DNA from: Solidesulfovibrio fructosivorans JJ]
GTDB lineage: Bacteria; Desulfobacterota; Desulfovibrionia; Desulfovibrionales; Desulfovibrionaceae
Assembly (NCBI RefSeq): GCF_000179555.1
Contig: NZ_AECZ01000005.1
Span: 1 to 64,000, forward strand
Direction of reading: 5' to 3'
Length of the DNA: 64,000 nt
Both the position numbers and the translations under genes were made by a program. The notes under the pieces are model-generated. The model was not told where the DNA came from and ran no database searches. It saw only the letters and a program-made list of their open reading frames with translations. Positions 43,857 to 52,431 of the stretch are shown here, one piece after another; within the stretch, counting starts at the first letter, position 1, and each line of letters opens with the position of its first letter.

Positions 43857-44857
43857 GACGCCTCCTTGCCGAGGATGGCGCGTTTGACCAGGTTGCGGAC
43901 AAGCGCCACCTTGTAGGCGTTGTGGGTAAGGGGCACGGCGCCATCGGCGGCGAGGGCCTGGGCCGCGACGACGGCTTCGCGCGCGGTTTTGCCGGCCACG
44001 GCCGCCTCCACGCGCGGCAAGCGCCAGGGTGTGGCCGCCGCCGCGCCAAGCACGAACCGGGCCCGCTCGATTTTTTCCCCCCGCTTGTCCATGACCGCCG
44101 CGATGTTCACCAGCGGGAAATCCCAGACCGGCCGGTCCCGGACCTTCTCGAAATAAAATGCCTTTCCTGTCCATGTCCGGGGCAGGCGGATCTCCGTCAG
44201 GATATCGCCCGGGCCCAGGGCGTTGAGTCGGGTGATGTCCTCATCCGGGCCGATGAAGTAGTCCCCGGCCGCGACCGTGCGGGAGCCCGAGGCGTTTTGG
44301 ATGGTGAGCTTCGCCTCCAGGGCGACCAGGGCCGGGGCGGTGTCCGAGGGAGAAACGGCGGCGCAGCGGCTGACTCCGAAAATGGCGTGTTCCCGGTTCA
44401 TACCCTCCGGGGCGGCGGCGTAGCAGATGTTGCCTCCGGCCCGGTAGCAGTCGAAGCCGCCGCGATAATACCAGCAGCGGGTGTCCTGGGAGACGTTGCC
44501 GCCGATGGTCCCCTGGTTGCGGATCTGGGGCGAGGCCACCTCGCCCGCGGCCGCGGCCAGCAGGCCGAAACGCTCACGCAGGAGCGGATGGCCGGCCACC
44601 TCGGTCAGCGTGGTCATGGGGCCGATGACGCAGTCCCCGCCCTCCGTCCGGGAAACGCCGCGCAGGGCCGCGATTCCGCCGAGGTCGATGACCGCCTTGG
44701 GCCGCTTGATGCGGTCCTTGAACCGCTCCAGGCTGTCGAGGCCGCCGGCCAGCAGCCAGGCCCCGGGGCCAAGCCGGTCGGCCAGGGCCAGGGCATCCTC
44801 GATCCCGGTCGGCTGGTAGAGCGCGAAGGGCGGCATGCCGTCACGTACGATCGCCAT
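43853..44857 (-). CDS. FAD-binding subunit of PaoB-type aldehyde oxidoreductase with extra [4Fe-4S] site
   Basis: A 334-residue flavoprotein of the molybdenum hydroxylase FAD family, with LLAGGLDSLERFKDR and RNQGTIGGNVSQDTR. Four cysteines (C128, C137, C145, C165) lie in an insert after the FAD loop, at the place where E. coli PaoB and the 4-hydroxybenzoyl-CoA reductase beta subunit bind a [4Fe-4S] cluster; MNREHAIFG follows, as in PaoB. It has no export signal and probably travels with the Tat-carrying [2Fe-2S] subunit. The gene is 17 bases after the molybdenum subunit gene. Confidence 0.88.
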   Translation of the reverse strand: MAIVRDGMPPFALYQPTGIEDALALADRLGPGAWLLAGGLDSLERFKDRIKRPKAVIDLGGIAALRGVSRTEGGDCVIGPMTTLTEVAGHPLLRERFGLLAAAAGEVASPQIRNQGTIGGNVSQDTRCWYYRGGFDCYRAGGNICYAAAPEGMNREHAIFGVSRCAAVSPSDTAPALVALEAKLTIQNASGSRTVAAGDYFIGPDEDITRLNALGPGDILTEIRLPRTWTGKAFYFEKVRDRPVWDFPLVNIAAVMDKRGEKIERARFVLGAAAATPWRLPRVEAAVAGKTAREAVVAAQALAADGAVPLTHNAYKVALVRNLVKRAILGKEAS

Positions 44858-44874
44858 GGTGTTCTCCTGCGGGT

Positions 44875-47367
44875 TCAGGCATTGGCCGCGAGGCCGCCGA
44901 CGGGGAGTTCGGCTCCGGGGGCCAGGGCGGCAAGCACCGTGTCGGCCATGATCGGGGCGCGCACAAACGCGTCCTCGCCCAAGGCGTCGGCCAGGGCGCA
45001 CAGCACTGCCGCGCAGGCCGCGCCTGTCGGCGGTTCGCCGATGCCGCGCGCGCCGACCGGCGTTTGCGGGTCGGGCCGGCCGACCGCGCCCCAGCTGAAC
45101 TTTTCCGGCGCGCTCAGGATGGTCGGCGGCCGGGTCTGGTAGAAGCGCTTGGCCACGGGCAGGCCGTAGTGCGTGTCGTAGAACCATTTCTGGCTCGTGG
45201 CGTGGCCGATGCCGAGCATGGACCGGCCGAACACCTGGCCGCCAAAGGCCTGGGGATGGACGATCCGGCCGGCGTCGGCCTGGGCGTGGAAGTCCGTGAT
45301 CCGGTACATGCCGGTTTCTGTATCCACAGCCACTTCGGCGAAGGCGGCCACGTAGGAATAGGTCTGGCCGTCGCGTCCGAAGGCGTCCTTGGCCACGGCC
45401 ACGAGGCCTTGCCCGGCCAGGGCGGCCACCGACACCTTGGTCAGCTTGTGCACGTCGTCCGGACACTCGTGGCCGTCGTAGGCCCCGCCCAGGGCGATGG
45501 CCCGCTTGGCCGCCTCGGCAAAGGACAGGCCCTGGCCGGTCGCGGCCCGAAAGACCCGGCCGCCCCCGACCGCGTACTCCTCGGGGCCGCCGCCCAGCGT
45601 CCTGGCCGCGATTTCCCGCAGTTTGCGCTTGGCGTCGAGGCTGGCGGCGAGCCCGGCTCGGGACATGGCGTGGACGGTCTGGCTGCCGCCGGAAACGCAG
45701 CTCCAGCCCAGATGTTTGCCGGTATCGCCCCAGAGGATTTCGCAGGCCTCCCAGGGCACGTCCATGGCGTCGGCCACCACGCGTTGCACGTCGCTAAACG
45801 ACTCCGTGCCCAGGTTGCCCACGCCGGTATGGATGCGCAGCCGGCCTTCCGGGGTGATGACGAACAGACCGTCGAAGCCGATGGTGCCGGCCACGAAACA
45901 GCCCGTGGCCACGCCCAGGCCGCGCCGCACGGGACCGTTGTCCGGGGCGGGGCGGTCGCGCCGCCTTTGCCAGCCGAAGGCCTCGGCCCCCTGGTCCAGC
46001 GCCTCCTTGACGAAGGCGCTTGTCGCGGCGTGGAGCGTGCCGTCGGGCTTGGGCGGGCCGACCGGGGCCCGGCCTTCGGGGGAATTGATGCGGCACACGG
46101 CCAGCGGGTCGAGCTTCAAGCGCTTGGCCGCCTTGGCCAGCACCGGGCCCATGAAGGCCTGGGCCTGCAAACCGCCGGGCGAGGTCTGGGCGGCCCGGGT
46201 CGGGGTGTTGGTCAGCACCGTCACCCCGCGCCAGCGCATGGCCCGGGGCTGGTAGAGCAGCGAGGCCATGCGCCCGGAAATAAAGGCGTCGTACTGCTCC
46301 TCGTAAGGGCCGTTGTCCATGACCACGAACATGTCCAGGGCGGTGAGGCGTCCTTCCTTGGAAAACCCCGCCCGCATGCGGCCGATCAGGCTCGGCCGGG
46401 CTCGGCCGATATATTGCTCTTCCTCGCGGGTGACGCGCATCATGACCGGGGCATTGGTTTTCCTGGCCAGAAGGGCCGGGATGACCACGGGGATCGAGGC
46501 CGTGATCTTGCCGCCGAATCCGCCGCCCGTGTACTGGCTGACAAAGACGATGTCGGCCGGGTCCATGTTCATCCAGCGGGCGAGGGCCGGCACGGTCTGG
46601 ATGGTGCTCTGGGTGCCGGCGGCGAGGTGGAGTTTGCCGTTTTCCCACCAGGCCAGGGTCGAACGGGTTTCCAGTGCCTGGTGGCTGACGTTGGGGGTGA
46701 CGAAGGTTTCGTCGAGCACGAGGTCGGCCTTTTGGAGCCCGGCCTCGACGTCGCCGAAGGACCACTCGCCGGTCGCCTTGCCCAGGGGGAGCCGGTCCGG
46801 CCCGGCGGCCGCGAAATCGCTCCGCGTCCATTTGAAGAGGCCGACCCTGGCCCGCGTTTCGCCCTGGCCGGGCGGCAGCCAGACGTTGCCCGCGCCACGG
46901 GCGTTGGGGCCGTCCGGGCGCAGGCTGTCCAGGGGATTGATCACGAAGGGCAGCGGTTCGTATTCGATGTCGATGGCCTCGATGGCGGCGACGGCCGCCG
47001 CCTCGTCCGTGGCCGCCACGGCCAGGATGGGCTCGCCCTGGTAGAGCGGCTCCATGGTGAGCGCCCGCTCGGCAAAGGGGCTGGCTTTTATGACCTCGCC
47101 CCGGTCGGTCACGCTGTCGGCCGGGGGCGGCAGATCGTCGGCGGTGAGGATGGCCCTCACTCCGGGGATGGCCAGGGCGGCTTTGGTGTCCAGGCGTTTG
47201 ACCTTGGCGTGGGGCATGGGGCTTGTGAGCAGCTTGCACACGAGCATGCCCTCGGCCCGGAAGTCGTCGGCGTAACGGGCCGTTCCCGTCAGCTTGGCGC
47301 GCAGGTCGGGCGTGGTGTAATTCCGTCCGGTCAGCTTGGGCGTGAAAAGGGTCTCGTTTGTCGCCAT
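44875..47367 (-). CDS. Molybdopterin-binding catalytic subunit of xanthine dehydrogenase-family aldehyde oxidoreductase
   Basis: An 830-residue catalytic subunit. The N-terminal domain (residues 12-140) begins GRNYTTPDLRAKLTGTARYA. The molybdopterin-binding loop GGGFGGK lies at 281-287, and the catalytic glutamate is expected at E778 in VGARGIGEPP. The enzyme family hydroxylates aldehydes or N-heterocycles using water; the PaoB-like partner suggests aldehydes. No signal peptide is visible, so export would depend on the [2Fe-2S] subunit. It starts 3 bases after that subunit's stop. Confidence 0.9.
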   Translation of the reverse strand: MATNETLFTPKLTGRNYTTPDLRAKLTGTARYADDFRAEGMLVCKLLTSPMPHAKVKRLDTKAALAIPGVRAILTADDLPPPADSVTDRGEVIKASPFAERALTMEPLYQGEPILAVAATDEAAAVAAIEAIDIEYEPLPFVINPLDSLRPDGPNARGAGNVWLPPGQGETRARVGLFKWTRSDFAAAGPDRLPLGKATGEWSFGDVEAGLQKADLVLDETFVTPNVSHQALETRSTLAWWENGKLHLAAGTQSTIQTVPALARWMNMDPADIVFVSQYTGGGFGGKITASIPVVIPALLARKTNAPVMMRVTREEEQYIGRARPSLIGRMRAGFSKEGRLTALDMFVVMDNGPYEEQYDAFISGRMASLLYQPRAMRWRGVTVLTNTPTRAAQTSPGGLQAQAFMGPVLAKAAKRLKLDPLAVCRINSPEGRAPVGPPKPDGTLHAATSAFVKEALDQGAEAFGWQRRRDRPAPDNGPVRRGLGVATGCFVAGTIGFDGLFVITPEGRLRIHTGVGNLGTESFSDVQRVVADAMDVPWEACEILWGDTGKHLGWSCVSGGSQTVHAMSRAGLAASLDAKRKLREIAARTLGGGPEEYAVGGGRVFRAATGQGLSFAEAAKRAIALGGAYDGHECPDDVHKLTKVSVAALAGQGLVAVAKDAFGRDGQTYSYVAAFAEVAVDTETGMYRITDFHAQADAGRIVHPQAFGGQVFGRSMLGIGHATSQKWFYDTHYGLPVAKRFYQTRPPTILSAPEKFSWGAVGRPDPQTPVGARGIGEPPTGAACAAVLCALADALGEDAFVRAPIMADTVLAALAPGAELPVGGLAANA

Positions 47368-47370
47368 TTC

Positions 47371-47997
47371 CTACCCCTTCCTCATGTATTCGGCCCCGCG
47401 CAGAAGGCCCGTGAGGATCTTGTCGTAATCCTGGCAGCGGCAGAGGTTGCCGGAAATGCCGTGGGCCAGCTCCTGCCGCGTGGGCGCGGGGTTGGTTTTG
47501 AGATAGCCGAGCGTGGCCATGACGAATCCGGGCGCGCAGTAGCCGCACTGGAAGGCCTGCGAATCGAGCGCCCCTTGTTGCAGGGGATGCAGGCCGCCGT
47601 CCGGGCGGGCCAGCCCCTCGATGGTCAGGATGTTCTTGCCCCGGACGCTGTGGGTCAGGATCGAGCAGGAGTAGCGGGGCACGTCGTCGATCAGGACGGT
47701 GCAGGCCCCGCATTCGGCGCGGTCGCAGCCGATCTTGAGTCCGGTCAGGCCGAGCTTGTCGCGAAGCGTCTGGGCCAGCGTCTCCTGGGGCATGACGTCC
47801 ACCGGGCGTTTTTGGCCGTTGACGCGCAACGTGATGAGGCGCTCCACGGAGCCGGGCGTGGCCTTGGGCCCGGCTCCGGCCGGCCGGGCGAACAGGGGGC
47901 CGGAAAAGGAGACGACGCCCGTGGCGATCACGCTCTTGATGAACTGGCGTCGGGTCATACCCCCTGGCCTGCTCTTTCCGGTTTCACAATCGCACAT
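47371..47997 (-). CDS. Tat-exported [2Fe-2S] subunit of aldehyde oxidoreductase (PaoA-like)
   Basis: A 208-residue protein with two [2Fe-2S] clusters. A twin-arginine signal (MTRRQFIKSVIATGVVSFSG, R16-R17) shows export of the folded complex to the periplasm. Plant-type cluster ligands are C91, C96, C99 and C111 (IGCDRAECGACTV); the second cluster has C151, C154, C186 and C188 (FQCGYCAPGF and NLCRCQDYDK). It begins the operon. ATG 47997 has GAGG 6 bases upstream; ATG 48012 is the alternative. Confidence 0.92.
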   Translation of the reverse strand: MCDCETGKSRPGGMTRRQFIKSVIATGVVSFSGPLFARPAGAGPKATPGSVERLITLRVNGQKRPVDVMPQETLAQTLRDKLGLTGLKIGCDRAECGACTVLIDDVPRYSCSILTHSVRGKNILTIEGLARPDGGLHPLQQGALDSQAFQCGYCAPGFVMATLGYLKTNPAPTRQELAHGISGNLCRCQDYDKILTGLLRGAEYMRKG

Positions 47998-48329
47998 GGC
48001 AACCTCGCGCAATATTTATGCGTTCCATCGCTGTTTCAAGGCGGGGATCGGGCCGCCCGCCTGGGGCGGGGCAGGGTAAAATCACCCTACTTTCTTTTTA
48101 CGTGATTTTTGGGAAAAAAGGGTAGCCTGATCCTGCAGGAAACTTGCACGATTCTTTCAAAGCAAGGCCGGGCACAGCGGGGACAGCTCTCGGCGACGGT
48201 TGGAACGACAAAGCCTCTTTCATTCTTGTCGAGTAGGCCCGCCGTGCCTTGAGCCACCCCGGGTTGCCTGGGTGTTTTTTTTGATTGCCTCACGGCGAAG
48301 AGCATTCGTGGGATTTACAGGGGGAATCC
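47998..48329. other. Divergent intergenic region between oxidoreductase operon and envelope-protein gene
   Basis: No gene recognised. AAAATCAC (48078-48085) and GTGATTTT (48102-48109) form an 8-bp inverted repeat with a 16-base T-rich gap, a candidate operator. A strong Shine-Dalgarno AGGGGGA precedes GTG 48330. Confidence 0.45.
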
Positions 48330-48917
48330 GTGAAAAAGAGCAGGCGGGGAGCGGCATATCTGTTTTCCTTGCATCCGATCCTGACGGTTTCCGTCCTGGG
48401 CCTCTCCCTGCTTGTCGCCGCGCGGAGCGTCCCGGCAAGGCAGGCGCGCCAGGGCGACGGCGCAGGCGTCGCTTCCGTTTGCGGCCGGACCGATACGTAC
48501 GGCTGCTATACGAACCAGAAGTATGGATACGTGATCGCTTGGCCCAAGAAGCTCTTGACCGGCCAGGGAGAGGCGGACGCCGGCGACGGGCAGGTCTTTC
48601 GCGCCCCGGACGGACAGGCGGAACTGCGCTGCTGGGCGCGGTGGAACAGCCTGGAACCGGACTCCATGAAAACGCTTTTCGAGCGGGCGCAACGGGAGGA
48701 AGGGCTCCACGTGACGTACAAGCGCCTGGGGAAAAAGTTCTTCGTTGTTTCCGGAACGAAGGGGGATGTCATCGTTTACCAAAAGACGATCAAAAGCGGC
48801 CAGATCACCGCGACATTCGTCATGACCTACGCCACGTCGCGAAGCGGCGTGTTCAACCCGATCGTCGGCGATATCGCGAAATCGTTCGTGGCGAATCCGG
48901 AATCAATGGCCCGATAA
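48330..48917 (+). CDS. Exported or membrane-anchored protein of unknown function
   Basis: A 195-residue protein starting at GTG 48330 behind AGGGGGA. Basic residues (KKSRRG) and a hydrophobic stretch (ILTVSVLGLSLLVAARS) form a signal peptide or anchor. The mature part has two cysteines near its start (CGRTDTYGCY) and a compact domain with KYGYVIAWPKKLL, VFRAPDGQAELRCWARW and GDIAKSFVAN, which resembles small periplasmic proteins of the DUF1795/PsbP-like shape. I do not recognise a specific family. Confidence 0.7.
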   Translation: MKKSRRGAAYLFSLHPILTVSVLGLSLLVAARSVPARQARQGDGAGVASVCGRTDTYGCYTNQKYGYVIAWPKKLLTGQGEADAGDGQVFRAPDGQAELRCWARWNSLEPDSMKTLFERAQREEGLHVTYKRLGKKFFVVSGTKGDVIVYQKTIKSGQITATFVMTYATSRSGVFNPIVGDIAKSFVANPESMAR

Positions 48918-48971
48918 CACGCTGGCCTCGGCCCCTCCCGCCAGCGCAATGCGTTCATCACAAAAGGAGCG

Positions 48972-49367
48972 ATGGCATTCAAGCGTTCCCGCCTGTTCCG
49001 CCTCCTGGCGATATGCGCCCTGCCGGCCGTCATGGTTCTGTGCCTCGCGACCGCCTCTCCCCCCACGGACAAACCCCAGATCAAATTCGCGCCCGGGGCG
49101 GACAGCGCGAGCCTCAAAGGCGAGATCCAGGGGATGGACCGGGACGTATATCCCATAACGGCCAAGGCCGGACAGACCATGCAGGTGAAGGTGTCCAACA
49201 AGCAAAACCTTGTGCTGTTTCGCATCCAGAAGCCCGGCGCGGGGGCGTGTTCCCGCGCCACCGGACGAGACGCTTTGCGGGCCGCGCCGTCCGGGCGGCA
49301 GGCCTTGACCCCATATCGTCTGTTTGATAGCCGGTGCCATCTGCATCCTGGAAGCCTGATGGCTTGA
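48972..49367 (+). pseudogene. Exported protein with start of a PPC-like domain, probably truncated
   Basis: The 131-residue frame has a signal peptide (LFRLLAICALPAVMVLCLAT) and then GMDRDVYPITAKAGQTMQVK with NKQNLVLFRIQKPG, the opening strands of a bacterial pre-peptidase (PPC-like) beta domain. After about residue 90 the sequence becomes arginine-rich and loses the pattern; an 8-bp hairpin GGCGCGGG/CCCGCGCC lies there (about 49237-49260). I think the 3' part was lost or frameshifted. A short intact protein is possible. Confidence 0.5.
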
Positions 49368-49514
49368 TGAGGGCGTATGTTGGAGATTGCGATAATCCGA
49401 TAACCGAACCCCGTTTGATCCGGGCCTTTGGTTGTCAGCTTGTGCGAAAGGACGGCGGCATCGACGATGCCCGCCGGTTTTGTGCATTGGATTATCGCAG
49501 TGAGCTTCTCCGAC

Positions 49515-49772
49515 ATGAACATTTCCAAGCTTGAGCAGAGGACCCTTCACGTTTTGGCCAAGGGCGGCCGTATCGTACATTACCGCGACGCGGTCGGCCG
49601 CATCGAGGCGGTCGAATGCTACACCCGCGACGGCCTCGTGCTTTCCGACTGCACTTTGGCAGTTTTCACCAAACTCAAGAGCAAGCGGCTCATCGCCTCC
49701 CAGGGCGGAAAGCCATACCGGATCAGCTCGACGGGGCTGCGCGCCGTCCGCTCCCAGCCGGATAACCGTTAA
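49515..49772 (+). CDS. YjhX-family protein (UPF0386)
   Basis: An 85-residue protein matching YjhX along its length: [20 protein letters not shown], then [20 protein letters not shown] and [21 protein letters not shown]. coli YjhX has been listed as the toxin of the YjhX-YjhQ pair. No YjhQ-like acetyltransferase gene adjoins it here, so it is either an orphan or not acting as a toxin. ATG 49515 begins the family alignment; upstream codons in the same frame do not resemble it. Confidence 0.88.
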   Translation: MNISKLEQRTLHVLAKGGRIVHYRDAVGRIEAVECYTRDGLVLSDCTLAVFTKLKSKRLIASQGGKPYRISSTGLRAVRSQPDNR

Positions 49773-49777
49773 ACGGG

Positions 49778-49823
49778 ATCGCCGGCCCAAACGCCCCGTT
49801 TTCGCGCCGTTTGGGCCGGCGAT
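49778..49823 (+). repeat. 15-bp perfect hairpin between yjhX and the SUI1 gene
   Basis: ATCGCCGGCCCAAAC (49778-49792) pairs with GTTTGGGCCGGCGAT (49809-49823) around a 16-base loop. It lies 5 bases after the YjhX stop and 22 bases before the SUI1 start. No T run follows, so it may be a leader structure for the SUI1 gene rather than a terminator. Confidence 0.7.
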
Positions 49824-49845
49824 GTCCTGGAAGGCGTCTTTCGCC

Positions 49846-50205
49846 ATGCAAAACAGCAAAAATTCGAGCCTCGTCTATTCCACCGACGCGGGCAAGATGT
49901 GTCCCGACTGCGGCCGGCCCGTGGCGCGGTGCGCCTGCTCCAAGAAACAAGGCGCGCCCCGGGGCGACGGCATCGTGCGCGTCTCCCGCCAGACCAAGGG
50001 CCGCAAAGGCAAGGGCGTGTCCTGCGTGACCGGCGTTCCCCTGCCGCCGGAGGCGCTCGAAGACCTGGCCAAAAAGCTCAAGCAACGTTGCGGGGCCGGT
50101 GGGACCGTCAAGGACGGCGTCATCGAAATCCAGGGTGATCACCGCGACGCCTTGGCCCTGGAGCTTCGAAAGCTCGGCTATACCGTGAAGCTTGCCGGCG
50201 GATAG
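49846..50205 (+). CDS. SUI1/YciH-family translation initiation factor-like protein
   Basis: A 119-residue protein. A short N-terminal cysteine set (CPDCGRPVARCAC; C18, C21, C28, C30) may bind zinc. The SUI1 domain includes IVRVSRQTKGRKGKGVSCVT and GAGGTVKDGVIEIQGDHRDA, the conserved glycine-rich strand of eIF1/YciH proteins. Bacterial YciH is thought to act on initiation fidelity or stress translation. ATG 49846 is preferred; ATG 49822 in the same frame lies within the hairpin arm. Confidence 0.9.
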   Translation: MQNSKNSSLVYSTDAGKMCPDCGRPVARCACSKKQGAPRGDGIVRVSRQTKGRKGKGVSCVTGVPLPPEALEDLAKKLKQRCGAGGTVKDGVIEIQGDHRDALALELRKLGYTVKLAGG

Positions 50206-50348
50206 GCGTTGCGCGCCTGTTGCGCGCGGCAACGGGGCGGGCGCTTGTCCCGCCTCTTTATGCGTTGTTGCAGAGCGGGGCGGCCGGCATTGCCTGCCGG
50301 CCAAGCGGCGTTGCTTGCGTCGTGGCACGGTGGATGACGAATCTCCCT

Positions 50349-50385
50349 TGACAAAGCCCCGGAAAGGGTTCTTAAACGATCGTTC
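50349..50385 (+). promoter_or_regulatory. Promoter and operator-like palindrome of the tetR gene
   Basis: TTGACA (50349-50354) with a weak -10 (CTTAAA, 50372-50377). The palindrome AACGATCGTT (50376-50385) overlaps the -10/start region, the usual place for TetR-family autorepression. It lies 31 bases before ATG 50416. Confidence 0.55.
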
Positions 50386-50415
50386 AGTAATCACATGTTC
50401 ACATCATGAGGTGCC

Positions 50416-51027
50416 ATGCCTGCTCCGAATATGCGTGAGAAAATCCTGGAGGCCGCATCCCGGCTGTTTGCTTTCGAGGGGTACAGCGCGGTATCCATGC
50501 GCCGCATCGCCACGGCGGTCGGCATGACGCAGGCAAATTTATATTACTATTTCAAAGATAAAGAGGAACTTATCCGGTCCGCCCTGGCCGCTGTGTTCAA
50601 CGGCAGGAGCCATTCCCTGGCCGCCGCCCTGGCAAGCGGCGAGAGTCCGGAAGAGCGCCTGGAACGGGCCATCTCATGGTTCGTGACGTTGCTTTTCGAT
50701 GATGAGGTTGTATCGAAGCTCTTTTTTAGGGAGTTGCTGACGGGCGACAAAGATCGTTTGAAGTTCCTGACGCAGAATATATTTCAAGAATCATTCAATA
50801 CGATCATAGAAATAATTGATGCATGTATAGACACGCCTGATCCGACACTGGCGGCGATTTATTTGGCCAGCACTATTATCGGATATTGCCAGTATTCCAC
50901 CGTCGCCGTGTATTTGCAGGGGGCGAAGCCGGAATATTTCGAGCCGGTGGCAGTGGCGCGGCATCTTATGGACCAGGTGCGGCGATTTGCCAAGGCGCCT
51001 TGCTTGGCGAAAGAAGTTTTAGCGTAG
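50416..51027 (+). CDS. TetR/AcrR-family transcriptional regulator
   Basis: A 203-residue repressor. The helix-turn-helix is at about 10-55 (REKILEAASRLFAFEGYSAV, then RIATAVGMTQANLYYYFKDK). The helical C-terminal domain binds an unknown ligand. The gene precedes a co-oriented RND efflux pair by 184 bases, so it probably controls the pump and itself. The 3' half is somewhat AT-richer than the surrounding genes. Confidence 0.92.
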   Translation: MPAPNMREKILEAASRLFAFEGYSAVSMRRIATAVGMTQANLYYYFKDKEELIRSALAAVFNGRSHSLAAALASGESPEERLERAISWFVTLLFDDEVVSKLFFRELLTGDKDRLKFLTQNIFQESFNTIIEIIDACIDTPDPTLAAIYLASTIIGYCQYSTVAVYLQGAKPEYFEPVAVARHLMDQVRRFAKAPCLAKEVLA

Positions 51028-51100
51028 CCGTTTGAAAGTAGAGCGATATTTATTTAAAAATATAGTTAATATTTTAATAATTCTGATGTGTTCGCGAGCC

Positions 51101-51154
51101 ATGACCAGACGATAGCCCCGCGTATTCGACTGTATGGTCGGATCGTCTGGCCAT
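51101..51154. promoter_or_regulatory. 13-bp inverted repeat between tetR and the RND operon
   Basis: ATGACCAGACGAT (51101-51113) and ATCGTCTGGCCAT (51142-51154) are inverted copies with one mismatch and a 28-base gap. It may be a pair of repressor half-sites or the tetR terminator. Confidence 0.45.
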
Positions 51155-51210
51155 GGGTAGTGGTATTTTCGTTATAGCTTAATAGATGGAGCAGCAGTCG
51201 GAGGTTCCTG

Positions 51211-52431
51211 ATGCAGCGCCCTGATCGTTTTTCCGCATGCCCAATGGTGCTCGTGGCTTGTCTTTCTTTTTTTCTGCTTTTCGGATGCAGCAACGATAAG
51301 GCGGCAATGCCGCAGCAGCGTCCCATGCGCGCCGTGTCCACCGTGACGATGAAAACGCAGGCGGTGACGCTTTCCACGGAACTGTCGGGGCGCACCTCCG
51401 CCTTCCGGGTGGCCGAGATCCGGCCGCGCGTGAACGGGCTCATCGAAAAGCGCCTGTTTACGGAGGGCAGCAACGTCAAGGAAGGGCAGGTCCTCTACCA
51501 GATCGACCCCGCCCCCTTCCAGGCCGAGCTCGACAACGCCCAGGCCGCCCTGGCCGAGGCCAAGGCCAAGCTGCCCACGACGAGGCTGCGGGCCGAGCGC
51601 TACAAATCCCTGGTTTCCCACAGCGCGCTCAGCCAACAGGACTACGACGACGCGGCCTCCAAGCTCGACCAGGTGAGGGCCAGCATCACCTCCCTGGAAG
51701 CCCGGGTGCAGACGGCCCGCATCAACCTGGGCTACACCAAGGTCACCGCGCCCATTTCCGGCCGCATCGGCAAGTCGAGCGTGACCGACGGGGCCATCGT
51801 CACGGCCTACCAGGCTACGGCCCTGGCCACCATCCAGCAGTTGGACCCCATCTACGTGGATGTCCCGCAATCCACGGCCGAGATGTTGCGCATGAAGGCC
51901 CTGTTCAAGGAGGGGGTCGTCAACCCGAAGGAGAAGGACCACAAGAAGGTGCGTCTCATCCTGGAGGACGGGACGCCCTATCCTTTGGACGGCACACTGC
52001 AATTCAGCGACGTGACGGTCGATCCCACCACCGGCTCGGTCATCCTGCGCCTGATCTTCCCCAACCCCAAGGGCGAAATCCTGCCGGGCATGTTCGTGCG
52101 GGCGGTGATCACCGAAGGCGTCAATCCCCAGGCCATTCTCGTGCCCCAGCAGGGGGTGTCCCGGAACCCCAAGGGCCAGCCCTATGCCCTGATCGTCGAC
52201 AAGGAGAACAAGGTCGAACTGCGCATGCTGACCCTGGATCGGGCCATCGGCGGCGACTGGCTCGTGGCCAAGGGCCTGGCTCCGGGCGACAGGGTGATCG
52301 TCGAGGGCGCGCAGATGCTGCGCCCGGGAACCGTGGTCAATGCCACGGCGCTTGACCAGAAGCCCAAGGGGGACTCCCCGGCGGCCAAGGCCGCCGCCAA
52401 ACCTGCGAAAAAGGATGCGGGGGGCAAGTAA
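51211..52431 (+). CDS. acrA: RND efflux periplasmic adaptor (AcrA-like lipoprotein)
   Basis: A 406-residue membrane fusion protein. The signal peptide ends in a lipobox (FFLLFGCSN), so it is anchored by a lipid. The lipoyl/barrel halves are visible in SGRTSAFRVAEIRPRVNGLI and INLGYTKVTAPISGRIGKSS, flanking a helical hairpin (about 95-160). The membrane-proximal part includes GMFVRAVITEGVNPQAILVP. It couples the inner-membrane pump to an outer-membrane channel. Its stop overlaps the pump start (TAATG). No TolC/OprM gene follows. The C terminus is alanine/lysine-rich. Confidence 0.93.
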   Translation: MQRPDRFSACPMVLVACLSFFLLFGCSNDKAAMPQQRPMRAVSTVTMKTQAVTLSTELSGRTSAFRVAEIRPRVNGLIEKRLFTEGSNVKEGQVLYQIDPAPFQAELDNAQAALAEAKAKLPTTRLRAERYKSLVSHSALSQQDYDDAASKLDQVRASITSLEARVQTARINLGYTKVTAPISGRIGKSSVTDGAIVTAYQATALATIQQLDPIYVDVPQSTAEMLRMKALFKEGVVNPKEKDHKKVRLILEDGTPYPLDGTLQFSDVTVDPTTGSVILRLIFPNPKGEILPGMFVRAVITEGVNPQAILVPQQGVSRNPKGQPYALIVDKENKVELRMLTLDRAIGGDWLVAKGLAPGDRVIVEGAQMLRPGTVVNATALDQKPKGDSPAAKAAAKPAKKDAGGK

